A stretch of DNA of 64,000 bases from Streptomyces sp. CB01635. Lineage in GTDB: Bacteria; Actinomycetota; Actinomycetes; Streptomycetales; Streptomycetaceae. Of this stretch, positions 32,753-42,126 are shown one piece after another. The DNA is taken from contig NZ_NNBL01000028.1 in assembly GCF_002803065.1 (NCBI RefSeq), positions 1 to 64,000 of the forward strand. The letters run 5' to 3'. The stretch's first letter is position 1, and each line of letters opens with the position of its first letter. Made by a program: the position numbers and the translations under genes. The notes under the pieces are model-generated. The model saw only the letters and a list, made by a program, of their open reading frames with translations, had not been told where the DNA came from and ran no database searches.

Positions 32753-33757
32753 TCAAGGGCGGGCGGCGGGTGGCAGGGCGGCGCGGGCCCGGCCGGTGAC
32801 GGGGGCCAGGGCGGTTGCGGCGGCGAGGCCGGTGGCGGGTGCGAGGGCACTGCCGCGGCCGCGCCCGCCGGGTGGCTTCGCGGCCGGGGCGGGCGGATCG
32901 GCGAGCGGCGCGGCGCAGAAGCCGCAGCGGTCGCCGATGAGTTCGAGGCCGCACCAGTGGCACGCCTCGCGCCGGACGGACGAGACGAGCTGGTAGAGCA
33001 CGGAGATGTCGGGGATGGCAGCCGCGAACTCGGCGAGCTTTCCCGGGTTTCCGGGCTTCCCGGTGGCCCACCAGCGCCCCGACTCGGCGGGCAGCCGCGT
33101 CTCGACGGCGCCCTGCACCTGCCAGGCGGGCGCGAGGGTGCCGGTGATCCAGTCGGTGGGCTGCTGCCCGGCGGCGTAGTACATACGGGTGCCGAAGGCG
33201 GGTCCGCTCAGCCGGGACGGCTCGGGTCCGGTGAGCCGTACGAGTTCGGGCTGCGGGGTGGCGAGTACGGCGAACTGGGCGCCCGGCACCCACGACTTGG
33301 CGTGCGAGGTGAGACTGACGGGGACGCGGTCGAGGCGGGCGACCGAGCCGAGCACAGCACCGGCGTAGATGTAGTGGGCGAGGAGCCGCGCGGCGGAGCC
33401 GAGCACCCCCGGGCTGAAGTCGCACATGGTCAACTGACGCAGCTGGAGCGCGAGTACGGCGAGCCCGAGCGGCGGGAGCTCCGGCCGCAGGATGGCGATC
33501 CGGTCACTTTCCAGCACGGAACGCACAGCGTGCAGCCGGTGGACGACCAGGTCCGGCACGGAAGCCGGACACAGGGCGATCACATAGCCGTGATGCTCGA
33601 TCAGGGTGTGCATCTCGACGATCGCGCGATCGAGGTCGTACGGCTCCGCCCTGCCGCCCCCGTCCTCGGCGGAGTGGAGCACGGCGGCGGACGGCGTATG
33701 CCGGTCGGCCGCGGCGAGGACCAGGTCAGGGCTGGTCACGGCTATCGCGGTCGGCAC
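32753..33757 (-). CDS. Hypothetical protein with C-terminal zinc ribbon, first tad gene
   Basis: A 334-residue protein of unknown family. It has an alpha/beta first half, with VPTAIAVTSPDLVLAAADRH and HGYVIALCPASVPDL, and a four-cysteine zinc ribbon CHWCGLELIGDRCGFC (about 266-282) before a Pro/Ala-rich tail. GTG 33757 has GGGGGG ten bases upstream. Seventy bases before cpaB and in line with it, it probably begins the pilus operon and shares the intergenic region with the divergent chitinase gene. Confidence 0.75.
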   Translation of the reverse strand: MPTAIAVTSPDLVLAAADRHTPSAAVLHSAEDGGGRAEPYDLDRAIVEMHTLIEHHGYVIALCPASVPDLVVHRLHAVRSVLESDRIAILRPELPPLGLAVLALQLRQLTMCDFSPGVLGSAARLLAHYIYAGAVLGSVARLDRVPVSLTSHAKSWVPGAQFAVLATPQPELVRLTGPEPSRLSGPAFGTRMYYAAGQQPTDWITGTLAPAWQVQGAVETRLPAESGRWWATGKPGNPGKLAEFAAAIPDISVLYQLVSSVRREACHWCGLELIGDRCGFCAAPLADPPAPAAKPPGGRGRGSALAPATGLAAATALAPVTGRARAALPPAARP

Positions 33758-33898
33758 GCTCGTACACCCCCCGGTCTCTGTGCACTCCTGTCTCAGCACC
33801 ATATCCGCGCATTGCCCGCTCAACACCCAACTTCCCGGTGTTCACCGGGAGGTTGCCCAGGCGGCCGACTCGGCTGGGCCAGGAACCAGAAATTCCAG

Positions 33899-33928
33899 AG
33901 GTCTTGACAACCCAAATGGTCTGGACCA
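33899..33928 (+). promoter_or_regulatory. DasR-type operators of the chitinase promoter
   Basis: TGGTCTGGACCA at 33917-33928 is a near-perfect 12-bp chitinase/dre element (consensus close to TGGTCTAGACCA). A second, weaker copy AGGTCTTGACAA lies at 33899-33910 and contains a -35-like TTGACA. Paired elements overlapping the promoter are the classical control region of Streptomyces chitinases; DasR represses there and is released by GlcN-6-P. Confidence 0.8.
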
Positions 33929-33980
33929 GTTTGTAGAACCGGCAACTGCCCCTCCCCCCACATCTGAACCGGAGGCAGCA

Positions 33981-34988
33981 ATGGCACGCGCGACGACAAA
34001 ACCGGCACGGAAGCGTTCATTCCTGGCGGCGGCACTGACCACTCTGGCCCTGGCCCTCACCGGCACGGCGACGGCCACCGCGGACCCCGCCGGGGCGGAC
34101 GCGGCGCCCCCGGCCCACGCCGTCACCGGCTACTGGCAGAACTTCAACAACGGCGCGGCGGTCCAGAAGATCAGCGACGTACCGGGCGACTACGACATCA
34201 TCGCGGTGGCGTTCGCCGACGCGACGACGACGCCTGGCGCGGTCGACTTCACGCTCGACTCGGCGGGCCTCGGCGGCTACACGGAGGACGCGTTCAAGGC
34301 GGACATCAAGGCGAAGCAGGCCGCCGGCAAGTCGGTCGTCATATCGATCGGCGGCCAGAACGGCACCGTCTCCATCAACGACTCGAATTCCGCGACGAAC
34401 TTCGCGAACTCGGTCTACTCACTGATGCAGGAATACGGATTCAACGGCGTCGACATCGACCTCGAGAACGGCCTGAATTCGACGTACATGTCGCAGGCCC
34501 TGAAGTCCCTTGCGTCAAAGGCGGGTTCTGACTTCGTCCTGACGATGGCCCCGCAGACGATAGACATGCAGTCGACGTCGGCCGAGTACTTCAAGACCGC
34601 ACTCGCCGTGAAAGACATCCTGACGGTCGTCAACATGCAGTACTACAACAGCGGTTCGATGCTCGGCTGCGACGGCAAGGTATACAGCCAGGGCTCGGTC
34701 GACTTCCTGACCGCGCTCGCCTGCATCCAGCTGGAGGGTGGCCTGGCCCCGTCCCAGGTAGGCCTGGGAGTCCCTGCCTCCACCAGCGCGGCGGGCAGCG
34801 GCTACGTGTCCCCGTCCGTGGCCAACGCGGCCCTGGACTGCCTGACGAAGGGCACGAACTGCGGCTCGTTCAAACCGTCGAAGACGTACCCCGGCCTGCG
34901 CGGCGCGATGACGTGGTCGACGAACTGGGACGCGTCGACGGGCAACGGCTGGTCTTCGTCGGTGGGACCGCACGTACACGGCCTGTAA
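33981..34988 (+). CDS. Secreted GH18 chitinase
   Basis: A 335-residue endochitinase. A signal peptide with KPARKRS basic region ends near ATATADPAG. The TIM barrel carries KSVVISIGGQNG and the catalytic FNGVDIDLENG (acid Glu162), followed by FVLTMAPQT and VNMQYYNS. It has no carbohydrate-binding module, so it resembles the small single-domain family 18 enzymes. GGAGG precedes ATG 33981, DasR-type operators lie upstream and a strong terminator downstream. It should release chito-oligosaccharides outside the cell. Confidence 0.94.
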   Translation: MARATTKPARKRSFLAAALTTLALALTGTATATADPAGADAAPPAHAVTGYWQNFNNGAAVQKISDVPGDYDIIAVAFADATTTPGAVDFTLDSAGLGGYTEDAFKADIKAKQAAGKSVVISIGGQNGTVSINDSNSATNFANSVYSLMQEYGFNGVDIDLENGLNSTYMSQALKSLASKAGSDFVLTMAPQTIDMQSTSAEYFKTALAVKDILTVVNMQYYNSGSMLGCDGKVYSQGSVDFLTALACIQLEGGLAPSQVGLGVPASTSAAGSGYVSPSVANAALDCLTKGTNCGSFKPSKTYPGLRGAMTWSTNWDASTGNGWSSSVGPHVHGL

Positions 34989-35013
34989 GCCCTCCCCTTC
35001 CCCCCTCCAATCC

Positions 35014-35043
35014 GCAGCGCCGCCGCTCCCCCGGCGGCGCTGC
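35014..35043 (+). terminator. Terminator after chitinase
   Basis: Perfect 12-base arms GCAGCGCCGCCG / CGGCGGCGCTGC with a six-base loop, 25 bases after the stop. Confidence 0.88.
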
Positions 35044-35162
35044 TGCGTGTCGCGGGTGCGGCGGGGGTGTGCTGCCGGATGGGTGCCCAGCACGACCCCG
35101 CGCCTTTCGGAACATTGACCCGACATTGCATGCGTCAACACACGGATGTGATGATGCCCGTC

Positions 35163-35657
35163 ATGACTGAAGGCGGGGGCGGCGGGCCGACCGGGGGCAT
35201 ACCCAGGTCACGGCTTCAGGATTACGCAGAATTGGTTGAATCTCCGACGAATTCCGCCACCACTACGCAGGCCACGACCGCCGTCGGCATTCGGCGCGAA
35301 TTCACCGCACTCCTGGGCGAGTTCCGGCGCACAGCCGTCCTGCTGCCACTCAGCGACGACGGATTGCCTCTCGCCGGAGACTTCGGCGGCGTCCGTTGGC
35401 TCTACACCTTCTCGGACGAGGCGGCCTTGGCACGGTTCGCGGCTGCGAGGGGTGCCGCCGACCAGGAGTGGGCGTACGAGCGGGTTCTGGGCGCGCGGCT
35501 GCTGGACGCCGTGGCGCCGGCTCTCCGCGTGCCCTGCGGAATGGCCGTGGACGTCGCGAGCCCCGGCGATGAGCTGCTGCTGCCGCCTATCTCCGGGGTC
35601 GTACCGGACGCGGTGGCGGTGGACGCGGGAGCGTACGGGGAGGGCAACGAGCAATGA
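35163..35657 (+). CDS. SseB-like protein at head of Rhs toxin operon
   Basis: A 164-residue protein. After a Gly-rich start, the region from VGIRREFTALLGEF resembles the SseB N-terminal domain: TAVLLPLSDDGLPLAGDFGGVRWLYTFSDEAALARFA, with AVDVASPGDELLLPP following. SseB-like proteins recur at the head of Streptomyces WXG/Rhs toxin operons. ATG 35163 lacks a ribosome binding site; GATGAT lies 7 bases upstream with TTGCAT 17 bases further up, a likely leaderless promoter. Stop overlaps the next start (ATGA). Confidence 0.8.
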   Translation: MTEGGGGGPTGGIPRSRLQDYAELVESPTNSATTTQATTAVGIRREFTALLGEFRRTAVLLPLSDDGLPLAGDFGGVRWLYTFSDEAALARFAAARGAADQEWAYERVLGARLLDAVAPALRVPCGMAVDVASPGDELLLPPISGVVPDAVAVDAGAYGEGNEQ

Positions 35658-36292
35658 GTGAGGACGCGAAGGATCTCCAGGCCGGCGGTCTTGGCAAGAT
35701 CGTCGAGGGCATAACGCTCGTGCTGGCCGAGCTGAAGGAGACCGGCGCGATCGGCACCGCGGGTGCCGGGCGCGGATTCGACGGGATCTCGCTGTCCGGC
35801 ATGAAGCTGGGACACAGCGATCTCACCTCGGCCTTCGAGTCCTTCTGCGAGCGCTGGGAGTGGGGCGTGCGCACCCTCGTCAACGAGGGCAACGACTTCG
35901 CCGAGGGCGTCGGTCTCGCGGCCGGAACGCTCCACGAGACGGACCAGTACGTCGACGGTGCGCTGAAGGTCGGCGTGAACTCCGTGATCGGCAACCCGTA
36001 CGCCAGCGAGGAAGACGTCTCGAAGATGAGCTACGGCGACCTGGTCAAGCACAACGCGCTTGCCGACCCCGACTACAGCAAGAAGTCCTCCGACGAGGCC
36101 GACGCGATCATCAGGCAGGGCTGGAAGGACGCTGCCCGCGACGCGGCCACCTCGAACGTGACCGGGTGGAGCCCTCAGCAGGCCAGCGGGATGAGTCCTG
36201 AGGAGTACGAGGCCTGGCTCGACAGCAAGTTCGGGCCCTCCGCGGAGGAACGCGCCGAAGCAGCCGCCAAGCAGGGCGGGGGCGCCGGCTGA
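35654..36292 (+). CDS. WXG-like secretion partner of the Rhs toxin
   Basis: A 212-residue, largely helical, acidic protein. The first half resembles an ESX-type helical hairpin: SGMKLGHSDLTSAFESFCERWEWGVRTL, with WEWG near the WXG position, then NDFAEGVGLAAGTLHETDQYV. The second half is charged and probably disordered, ending Glu/Ala/Gly-rich. It is coupled to genes on both sides (ATGA before, TGATG after). It is best explained as the type VII secretion partner of the giant toxin; a chaperone role is inferred. Confidence 0.78.
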   Translation: MSEDAKDLQAGGLGKIVEGITLVLAELKETGAIGTAGAGRGFDGISLSGMKLGHSDLTSAFESFCERWEWGVRTLVNEGNDFAEGVGLAAGTLHETDQYVDGALKVGVNSVIGNPYASEEDVSKMSYGDLVKHNALADPDYSKKSSDEADAIIRQGWKDAARDAATSNVTGWSPQQASGMSPEEYEAWLDSKFGPSAEERAEAAAKQGGGAG

Positions 36293-39200
36293 TGGGAATC
36301 GGTGACTGGGCCGACAAGGGCCTGGGCGCCCTGGAAGACGGCTGGGACAACGGCAAGAAGGCCCTCGGTGAAGGTGTCGAGTGGGGTGCCCACAAGCTCG
36401 GGGACGGCCTCGAGTACGTGGGCGCCGACTGGGCCGCCGACAAGGTCGAGGATCTCGGCGACTCCGTCGCCTCCGATCTGGGCGCCGCGGTCGACGAACA
36501 GCAGCTAGGCGAGGCCCAGCAGGCCGACGAGCTCGTCCACGGCGACCCCGGAGACATCCGCGCGAGTGCGAGCCATCTGAAGGACTTCCACAAGGCCTTC
36601 GACAAGGTCAGCGGGGGGATGCGCACCCTGGACTCCTCTCATTGGAAGGGCAGGGCGGCCGACGCCTTCCGCAAGAAGTTCGCCATGCACCCCTCCAAGT
36701 GGCTGCACGCAGCGGACGCCTGCGACAAGGCAGGCAAGGCTCTGGACAGCTACGCGGACACGGTCAAGTGGGCCCAGGGCCAGGCGCAGGATGCCATCGA
36801 CCTGTACAAGAAAGGCAAGGGCGCCTCCGACAAAGCGGTGGAGGCGTACAACAAGCGGGTCGACGCCTACAACAGTGCGCTGAAGGCCGACCAGGATCCC
36901 GGCCCGCGCCCTGAGCCGTTCAAGGACCCCGGCGCGGCCGACGTCAAGCACGCGCGGGAGAAGCTCGGAGAAGCGCGTCGCCAGCGCAACGAGGCGGGTG
37001 CGACCGCGACGCGCGCGATCAAGGCCGCCCTGGCCCACGCACCGGCCGAGCCTCCTCCGCTCGATCGCCTCAAGTCCGAAGTCACGGACGGCGTCCAGTC
37101 CACCGGTACGGAGCTCACCCACGTCGTGGGCGGCGTGTTCAAGGGGACTGCGGGCCTGCTCAATTTCGCCCGCGGCCTCAACCCGGAGGACCCGTACAAC
37201 ATCACGCACCCGGCCGCGTACAAGCAGAACATCAACCTGACCCTGGCCGGTCTGGCGTCCACCGCCACACATCCCGACCGTGCGGCGAAGGACGCGTATC
37301 AGAGCCTCAAGAAAGACCCTTCCGAGTTCTTTGGCCGCATGTTGCCGGAAGTGTTCGGCAGCAAGGGGCTCGGGCTCGCCAAGAGCGGGCTCCGGGCCGG
37401 GGTCGAGCACGGGATGAAGGAGGCCGCTGAGGCGGGGGCGCGGCGTTCGGCACGGCGTACGCTGGATGAGGACCCCGCGGAGCATTCCCGCGAACTGAAG
37501 TCGGTGGAGCATAAGGGCACCGACCCCGTCGATCTCGCGACCGGGAAGATGTTCCTGCCCCAGACCGATGTCGCGCTGCCGGGCACCCTGCCGCTCGTCT
37601 TCACCCGGCGCGTGGAGTCCGGCTACCACCTGGGCCGCTGGTTCGGCCCCTCATGGTCATCGACGGTCGACCAGCGCCTGGAGATCGACTCGGAGGGCGT
37701 CGTCTTCGTCACCGCCGACGGTCTGCTCCTCCCCTACCCACACCCGGCACCGGGCCTGCCCACGCTGCCCACTCACGGCCCGCGCCATCCGCTGGACCGC
37801 GTGGACGACGGATACACGATCACCGACCCAGTGACGGGACGTGTCTGGCACTTCGCCGACCGCGGCACCGATCTGGCTGTCCTGGAACAGATCGACGACC
37901 GCAACGGCAACTGGCTGACCTTCGAGTACGACGCCGAAGGAACGCCCCTCGGGATCGTCCACAGCGGCGGCTACCAGCTGAAGGTGACGGCCGAGGGCGG
38001 CCGGGTCACATCGCTGCACCTGGCAGGGGCAGGGGCGGACGGTTCGGACGAGGAACTGATCCGCTACGGCTACTGCGAGAACGGCCACCTGACCGAGGTC
38101 ACCAACTCCTCCGGCCTGCCCCTGCGTTTCACGTACGACGACGAGGGCCGGGTCACTTCCTGGACGGACACGAACGACCGGTCGTACACGTACGAGTACG
38201 ACGACCAGGACCGATGCGTGGCCGAGGGCGGATCCGAGGGCCATATGAGCCTGCGGCTCGCGTACGCCGGGCCGGACCCGGAAACGGGCCTGCGGCTGAC
38301 CACCACGACGACCGGCGAGGGCCACACCCGCCGGTTCCTGATCAACGACGCCTGGCAGGTGATCGCCGAGACGGATCCGCTCGGCGCGACCACCCGCTAT
38401 GAGCGCGACCGGTACAACCGCCTGCTGTCGCAGACGGACCCGCTCGGCCATACGACGTCGTTCCGCTACGACGAGGCGGGGAACCTGATCCTGGCCGTCA
38501 GGCCGGACGGCCGCGAGATCAAGGCCGAGTACGACGATCACGGGCTGCCGATCAAGGTGACCGGTCCCGACGGTACGGTTCACCGCCAGACGTACGACGA
38601 GTGCGGCAACCGCACGTCGGTGACCGGCCCTACGGGGCAGGCGACGCGTTTCACCTACGACGAAGCGGGCCGTCTCACGGCGGTCACCGACCCGCTCGGG
38701 CACCTCACGACGGTCCGCTGCGACGGAGCCGGACTCCCCGTCTCGATCACGGACCCACTGGGTGCGATGACACGGTACGAACGGGACGCCTTCGGCAGAC
38801 CCGTCTCCATCACCGACCCGCTCGGCGTGACGACCCGCCTGGAGTGGACGGGAGAGGGCAGGCTCTCCCGCCAGACGGCTCCTGACGGCACGAGCGAATC
38901 GTGGACCTACGACGGCGAGGGCAACTGCACGACGCACACGGACGCGATGGGTGGGCTCTCGTCGTACGAGTACACGCACTTCGACCTGCTCACGGCGCGG
39001 ACGGGTCCGGACGGCGTGCGGTACGAATTCGCCCACGACCACGAACTTCGCCTCACTCAGGTCACCAACCCTCAGGGCCTGACGTGGGGTTACACGTACG
39101 ACCCGGCCGGACGTCTCATATCGGAGACGGACTTCGACGACCGGATCCTCACGTACGCACATGACACGGCGGGCCGCCTCACCTCCCGCACAAATGCCCT

Positions 39201-41010
39201 CGGCGAGAGAATCACCTTCGAGCGAAACGAACTGGGCCGGACAACGCGCAAGGATGCGGCCGGCCGGGTCACGACGTACGCGTACGACCTGACGGACCAG
39301 CTCGCACAGGCCACCGACCCGGACGCGACGCTCACGCTTCTCCGGGACCGTCATGGCCGGCTCAGATCGGAGACGGTCAACGGCCGCGTACTCACGTACG
39401 CGTACGACGAGCTGGGTCGCCGCACCGGCCGCACGACGCCCACGGGCGCAACGAGCTCATGGACGTACGACGCGGTCGGCAACCGCAGCCAGATGACGAT
39501 GTCGGGCCGCACCATCGACTTCGCGTACGACCAGGCGGGACGCGAACTCGCGCGCCACATAGGTGATTCCCTCACGGTCGAGAACGCCTTCGACGAACTG
39601 GGCCGCCTCACCACCCAGTCGGTCACAGCCTCCGACACCACCGGCCACCGCCGCATCCAGTCCCGCAGCTACACCTACCGGGCCGACGGAAATCTGATCG
39701 GCATCGACGACCAGCTCGCCGGCTCCCGCCGCTTCGACGTGAACGAGGCGGGCCGGGTCACGGCGGTGCACGCGGCGAACTGGACGGAGGCGTACGCCTA
39801 CGACGAGGCCGGCAATCAGACGGCGGCTTCGTGGCCGGGCGACCACCCCGGTCACGAAGCGACAGGCCCACGCACCTACACCGGCACTCGCATCACCCGC
39901 GCCGGCAGGGTCCGCTACGAACACGACGCGCTCGGCCGCGTCACGCTCCGCCAGAAGGCCCGCCTGTCCCGCAAGCCGGACACATGGCGCTACGAATGGG
40001 ATGCGGAGGACCGCCTCACCACGACCGTCACTCCCGACGGCACGTGCTGGCGCTACACATACGACCCGCTGGGCCGCCGCACGGCGAAACTCCGCCTGGC
40101 TGCCGACGGCGAGACGGTCGTCGAACGGGTGGACTTCACCTGGGACGGCACGACGCTCTGCGAACAGACGACGACGTCTGCGGAGTTGCCGAACCCGGTC
40201 ACGCTCACCTGGGACCACCAGGGCCTGCGCCCCATCGCCCAGACCGAACGCATCAGCGCGGCGGGCGCGGACGCCCCCCAGTCGGAAATCGACTCCCGCT
40301 TCTTCGCGATCGTCACCGACTTGGTCGGCACGCCGAACGAACTCGTGGACGAACAGGGCGAGATCGCATGGCACACGCGAAGCACGTTGTGGGGCACGAC
40401 GGCCTGGTCATCCGACAGCACGACGTACACGCCCCTCCGCTTCCCGGGCCAGTACTTCGACCCGGAGACGGGGCTGCATTACAACTACTTCCGTCATTAC
40501 GACCCGGAGACTGCTCGGTATCTCGGCCCCGACCCGCTCGGCCTCGAACCCAACCCCAACAACGTTACATATGTAGAGAACCCGCACACATGGGTTGACC
40601 CTCTCGGCCTGGCACCAGACGCATGCCCGAATAACGTTGCCCTCGGAATCAGAAAAGAAGGGGACCTGCGAAATTTTGCAGAATCGCGCAAATTCACTCA
40701 CTTCCTTGATGACACGCGCGAAGGGGCACTCTCGCGGGTCCGTGATGTCGCGCACGAACAACCACATGTGCGACTGCATGTCGTCATGGACGGGTTCAGG
40801 GGACTCAAAGAGCAGATGACTGACAACGCGGCAGAATTGTTCGAAGCGGCATACAGCAGAGGAAAGGGCGATAACTGGTATACGACGGAACGGGAGATGG
40901 CAATCGTAGGAGACGCCGTAAAGTGGGGGAATCGCCCATGGGACAGCATTACCTTCTACCATAAGGGCATAGAGGTCCCCGTCCCCCACCCCGTCAGCCT
41001 CGGAGGTTGA
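36292..41010 (+). CDS. Rhs/YD-repeat polymorphic toxin with T7SS-type N-terminus
   Basis: A 1572-residue polymorphic toxin. Residues 1-220 are a helical secretion region with a WXG-like SSHWKGRAADAFRKKF near 115-130. A linker leads to a DUF6531 domain (about 400-490: TDPVDLATGKMFLPQTDVALPG, RRVESGYHLGRWFGPSWSS). Then some thirty YD repeats run from ~600 to 1380, and the Rhs core FDPETGLHYNYFRHYDPETARYLGPDPLGL ends near 1416. After a second DPLGL (1436), the last ~130 residues are the toxin tip (LRNFAESRKFTHFLDD, TTEREMAIVGDAV, WDSITFYHKG). The tip family is not certain; I recall similar sequences listed as a numbered polymorphic toxin type. Tip DNA is visibly less GC-rich than the rest. The Rhs shell likely encapsulates the tip. 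Confidence 0.9.
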   Translation: MGIGDWADKGLGALEDGWDNGKKALGEGVEWGAHKLGDGLEYVGADWAADKVEDLGDSVASDLGAAVDEQQLGEAQQADELVHGDPGDIRASASHLKDFHKAFDKVSGGMRTLDSSHWKGRAADAFRKKFAMHPSKWLHAADACDKAGKALDSYADTVKWAQGQAQDAIDLYKKGKGASDKAVEAYNKRVDAYNSALKADQDPGPRPEPFKDPGAADVKHAREKLGEARRQRNEAGATATRAIKAALAHAPAEPPPLDRLKSEVTDGVQSTGTELTHVVGGVFKGTAGLLNFARGLNPEDPYNITHPAAYKQNINLTLAGLASTATHPDRAAKDAYQSLKKDPSEFFGRMLPEVFGSKGLGLAKSGLRAGVEHGMKEAAEAGARRSARRTLDEDPAEHSRELKSVEHKGTDPVDLATGKMFLPQTDVALPGTLPLVFTRRVESGYHLGRWFGPSWSSTVDQRLEIDSEGVVFVTADGLLLPYPHPAPGLPTLPTHGPRHPLDRVDDGYTITDPVTGRVWHFADRGTDLAVLEQIDDRNGNWLTFEYDAEGTPLGIVHSGGYQLKVTAEGGRVTSLHLAGAGADGSDEELIRYGYCENGHLTEVTNSSGLPLRFTYDDEGRVTSWTDTNDRSYTYEYDDQDRCVAEGGSEGHMSLRLAYAGPDPETGLRLTTTTTGEGHTRRFLINDAWQVIAETDPLGATTRYERDRYNRLLSQTDPLGHTTSFRYDEAGNLILAVRPDGREIKAEYDDHGLPIKVTGPDGTVHRQTYDECGNRTSVTGPTGQATRFTYDEAGRLTAVTDPLGHLTTVRCDGAGLPVSITDPLGAMTRYERDAFGRPVSITDPLGVTTRLEWTGEGRLSRQTAPDGTSESWTYDGEGNCTTHTDAMGGLSSYEYTHFDLLTARTGPDGVRYEFAHDHELRLTQVTNPQGLTWGYTYDPAGRLISETDFDDRILTYAHDTAGRLTSRTNALGERITFERNELGRTTRKDAAGRVTTYAYDLTDQLAQATDPDATLTLLRDRHGRLRSETVNGRVLTYAYDELGRRTGRTTPTGATSSWTYDAVGNRSQMTMSGRTIDFAYDQAGRELARHIGDSLTVENAFDELGRLTTQSVTASDTTGHRRIQSRSYTYRADGNLIGIDDQLAGSRRFDVNEAGRVTAVHAANWTEAYAYDEAGNQTAASWPGDHPGHEATGPRTYTGTRITRAGRVRYEHDALGRVTLRQKARLSRKPDTWRYEWDAEDRLTTTVTPDGTCWRYTYDPLGRRTAKLRLAADGETVVERVDFTWDGTTLCEQTTTSAELPNPVTLTWDHQGLRPIAQTERISAAGADAPQSEIDSRFFAIVTDLVGTPNELVDEQGEIAWHTRSTLWGTTAWSSDSTTYTPLRFPGQYFDPETGLHYNYFRHYDPETARYLGPDPLGLEPNPNNVTYVENPHTWVDPLGLAPDACPNNVALGIRKEGDLRNFAESRKFTHFLDDTREGALSRVRDVAHEQPHVRLHVVMDGFRGLKEQMTDNAAELFEAAYSRGKGDNWYTTEREMAIVGDAVKWGNRPWDSITFYHKGIEVPVPHPVSLGG

Positions 41011-41016
41011 ACCACA

Positions 41017-41385
41017 TTGCCGCGTGTCGCTGATTGGCAGCGCCCCTTTCGCGTTTGGCATTACACAGTGAGCTACTCACAACTACTCCTGCGGAGCGTC
41101 AACGTCGAGGGATTCAGCACCAGAGTCGACGTTCTATTTTCCAACGTCGAGATGATGCATATCGCACCGGATTTGGACCGTCTAACTATCAGTGAGGCCT
41201 CATTCGAGGAGGCAACAACGCTGATCCCCAGCCTCCCTCCACTCAATCGAGGGCGCGTTTTCATCCTGAATGAAGGAATGCATTACGTTTACGCAACTCA
41301 CTGCGAGTGGCATGAAGACGAAGGAAGCCCACGCAGCCCCTCCAGATTTGGGCCGCTTCCCGGAATCCCCGGCCAGGACCACTGA
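41017..41385 (+). CDS. Putative immunity protein to the Rhs toxin tip
   Basis: A 122-residue protein, six bases after the toxin stop. TTG 41017 is the start; GGAGG at 41002-41006 lies inside the toxin's 3' end, ten bases upstream. The sequence (WHYTVSYSQLLLRS, FSTRVDVLFSNVEMMHI, RVFILNEGMHYVYATHCEWHEDE) is compact and resembles small immunity proteins, but I cannot name the family. Codon use includes CTA, GTT, AAT and GAA at levels unlike neighbouring genes and like the toxin tip, so the two were probably acquired together. Confidence 0.72.
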   Translation: MPRVADWQRPFRVWHYTVSYSQLLLRSVNVEGFSTRVDVLFSNVEMMHIAPDLDRLTISEASFEEATTLIPSLPPLNRGRVFILNEGMHYVYATHCEWHEDEGSPRSPSRFGPLPGIPGQDH

Positions 41386-41454
41386 ACCGCTCGCCCTCCA
41401 TCCCAGGCGATCTCCGTACAGTGATAGCGCCACCCCCGACCGAACAGGCCTCGT

Positions 41455-42120
41455 ATGACCACGCCTCACCAGCCTCCCCCGTCCGGATTCGGTGCTCCGC
41501 CCGTGTCGGCGTATCCGCAGCCCGGAACGCAGTGGCCCGCCCACGGAGCGCCGCCGCAGGGGTTCCCGCCGCAGGCTGGTTATCCGCAAGGACCCTATGG
41601 CGGACCGGTGCTTGGGGACCGCCACCGCCGAAGAAGCACACCGGAAGGACGATCGCCATCGTCGCCGGCTGCCTTGTCGGCGCGGTCGTCCTGTACGGCG
41701 GCATCCACGCCGTGCAGGCAGGCAATCGTGCGGCGGGCGATCCATCCGCCCAGCAATCCGGCTCACCCTGCCCAAGACGATCGACGGCGGAACCTTCCGG
41801 CTCCGGCAGGATCTCAGTGACCGCTTCGACAACTCGGCGAACGGTGGCGACTCCTACGCTCGTTCCCTCGAGAGCAAGGCTGGCATGTACGGCACGGCAT
41901 CCGGTTCCGGGCAGTTGATGTACACCGGTTCGTACTCGGACCGGCAGAACCCGTTCTTCCCCAAGATGGGGCTGCTCGACGGCATGGAGAAGAACGACTC
42001 GATGACCGTCGCCGTCCCCCGGCGTGACGTGTCCGAACAAAGCTCCGACGACGACAAGCTCGCCTGCGAAGTGCTGACCAAGGCAGAGGGTGGACAGGAG
42101 TTGACCACGGCCGTCTGCTC
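41455..42120 (+). pseudogene. Decayed Pro-rich single-TM protein, two frameshifts
   Basis: Three pieces of one protein appear in successive frames. They are a Pro/Gly/Gln-rich start (MTTPHQPPPSGFG to YPQGPYGGP), a membrane helix (PPPPKKHTGRTIAIVAGCLVGAVVLYGG) and an extracellular part (RLTLPKTIDGGTFRLRQDLSDRFD to LACEVLTKAEGGQELTTAVC). Frame changes fall near 41615 and 41755, and the expected C-terminus is lost after 42115. Intact relatives in Streptomyces are small secreted-domain proteins of unknown function, often several per genome. Confidence 0.75.
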
Positions 42121-42126
42121 CGCGGG

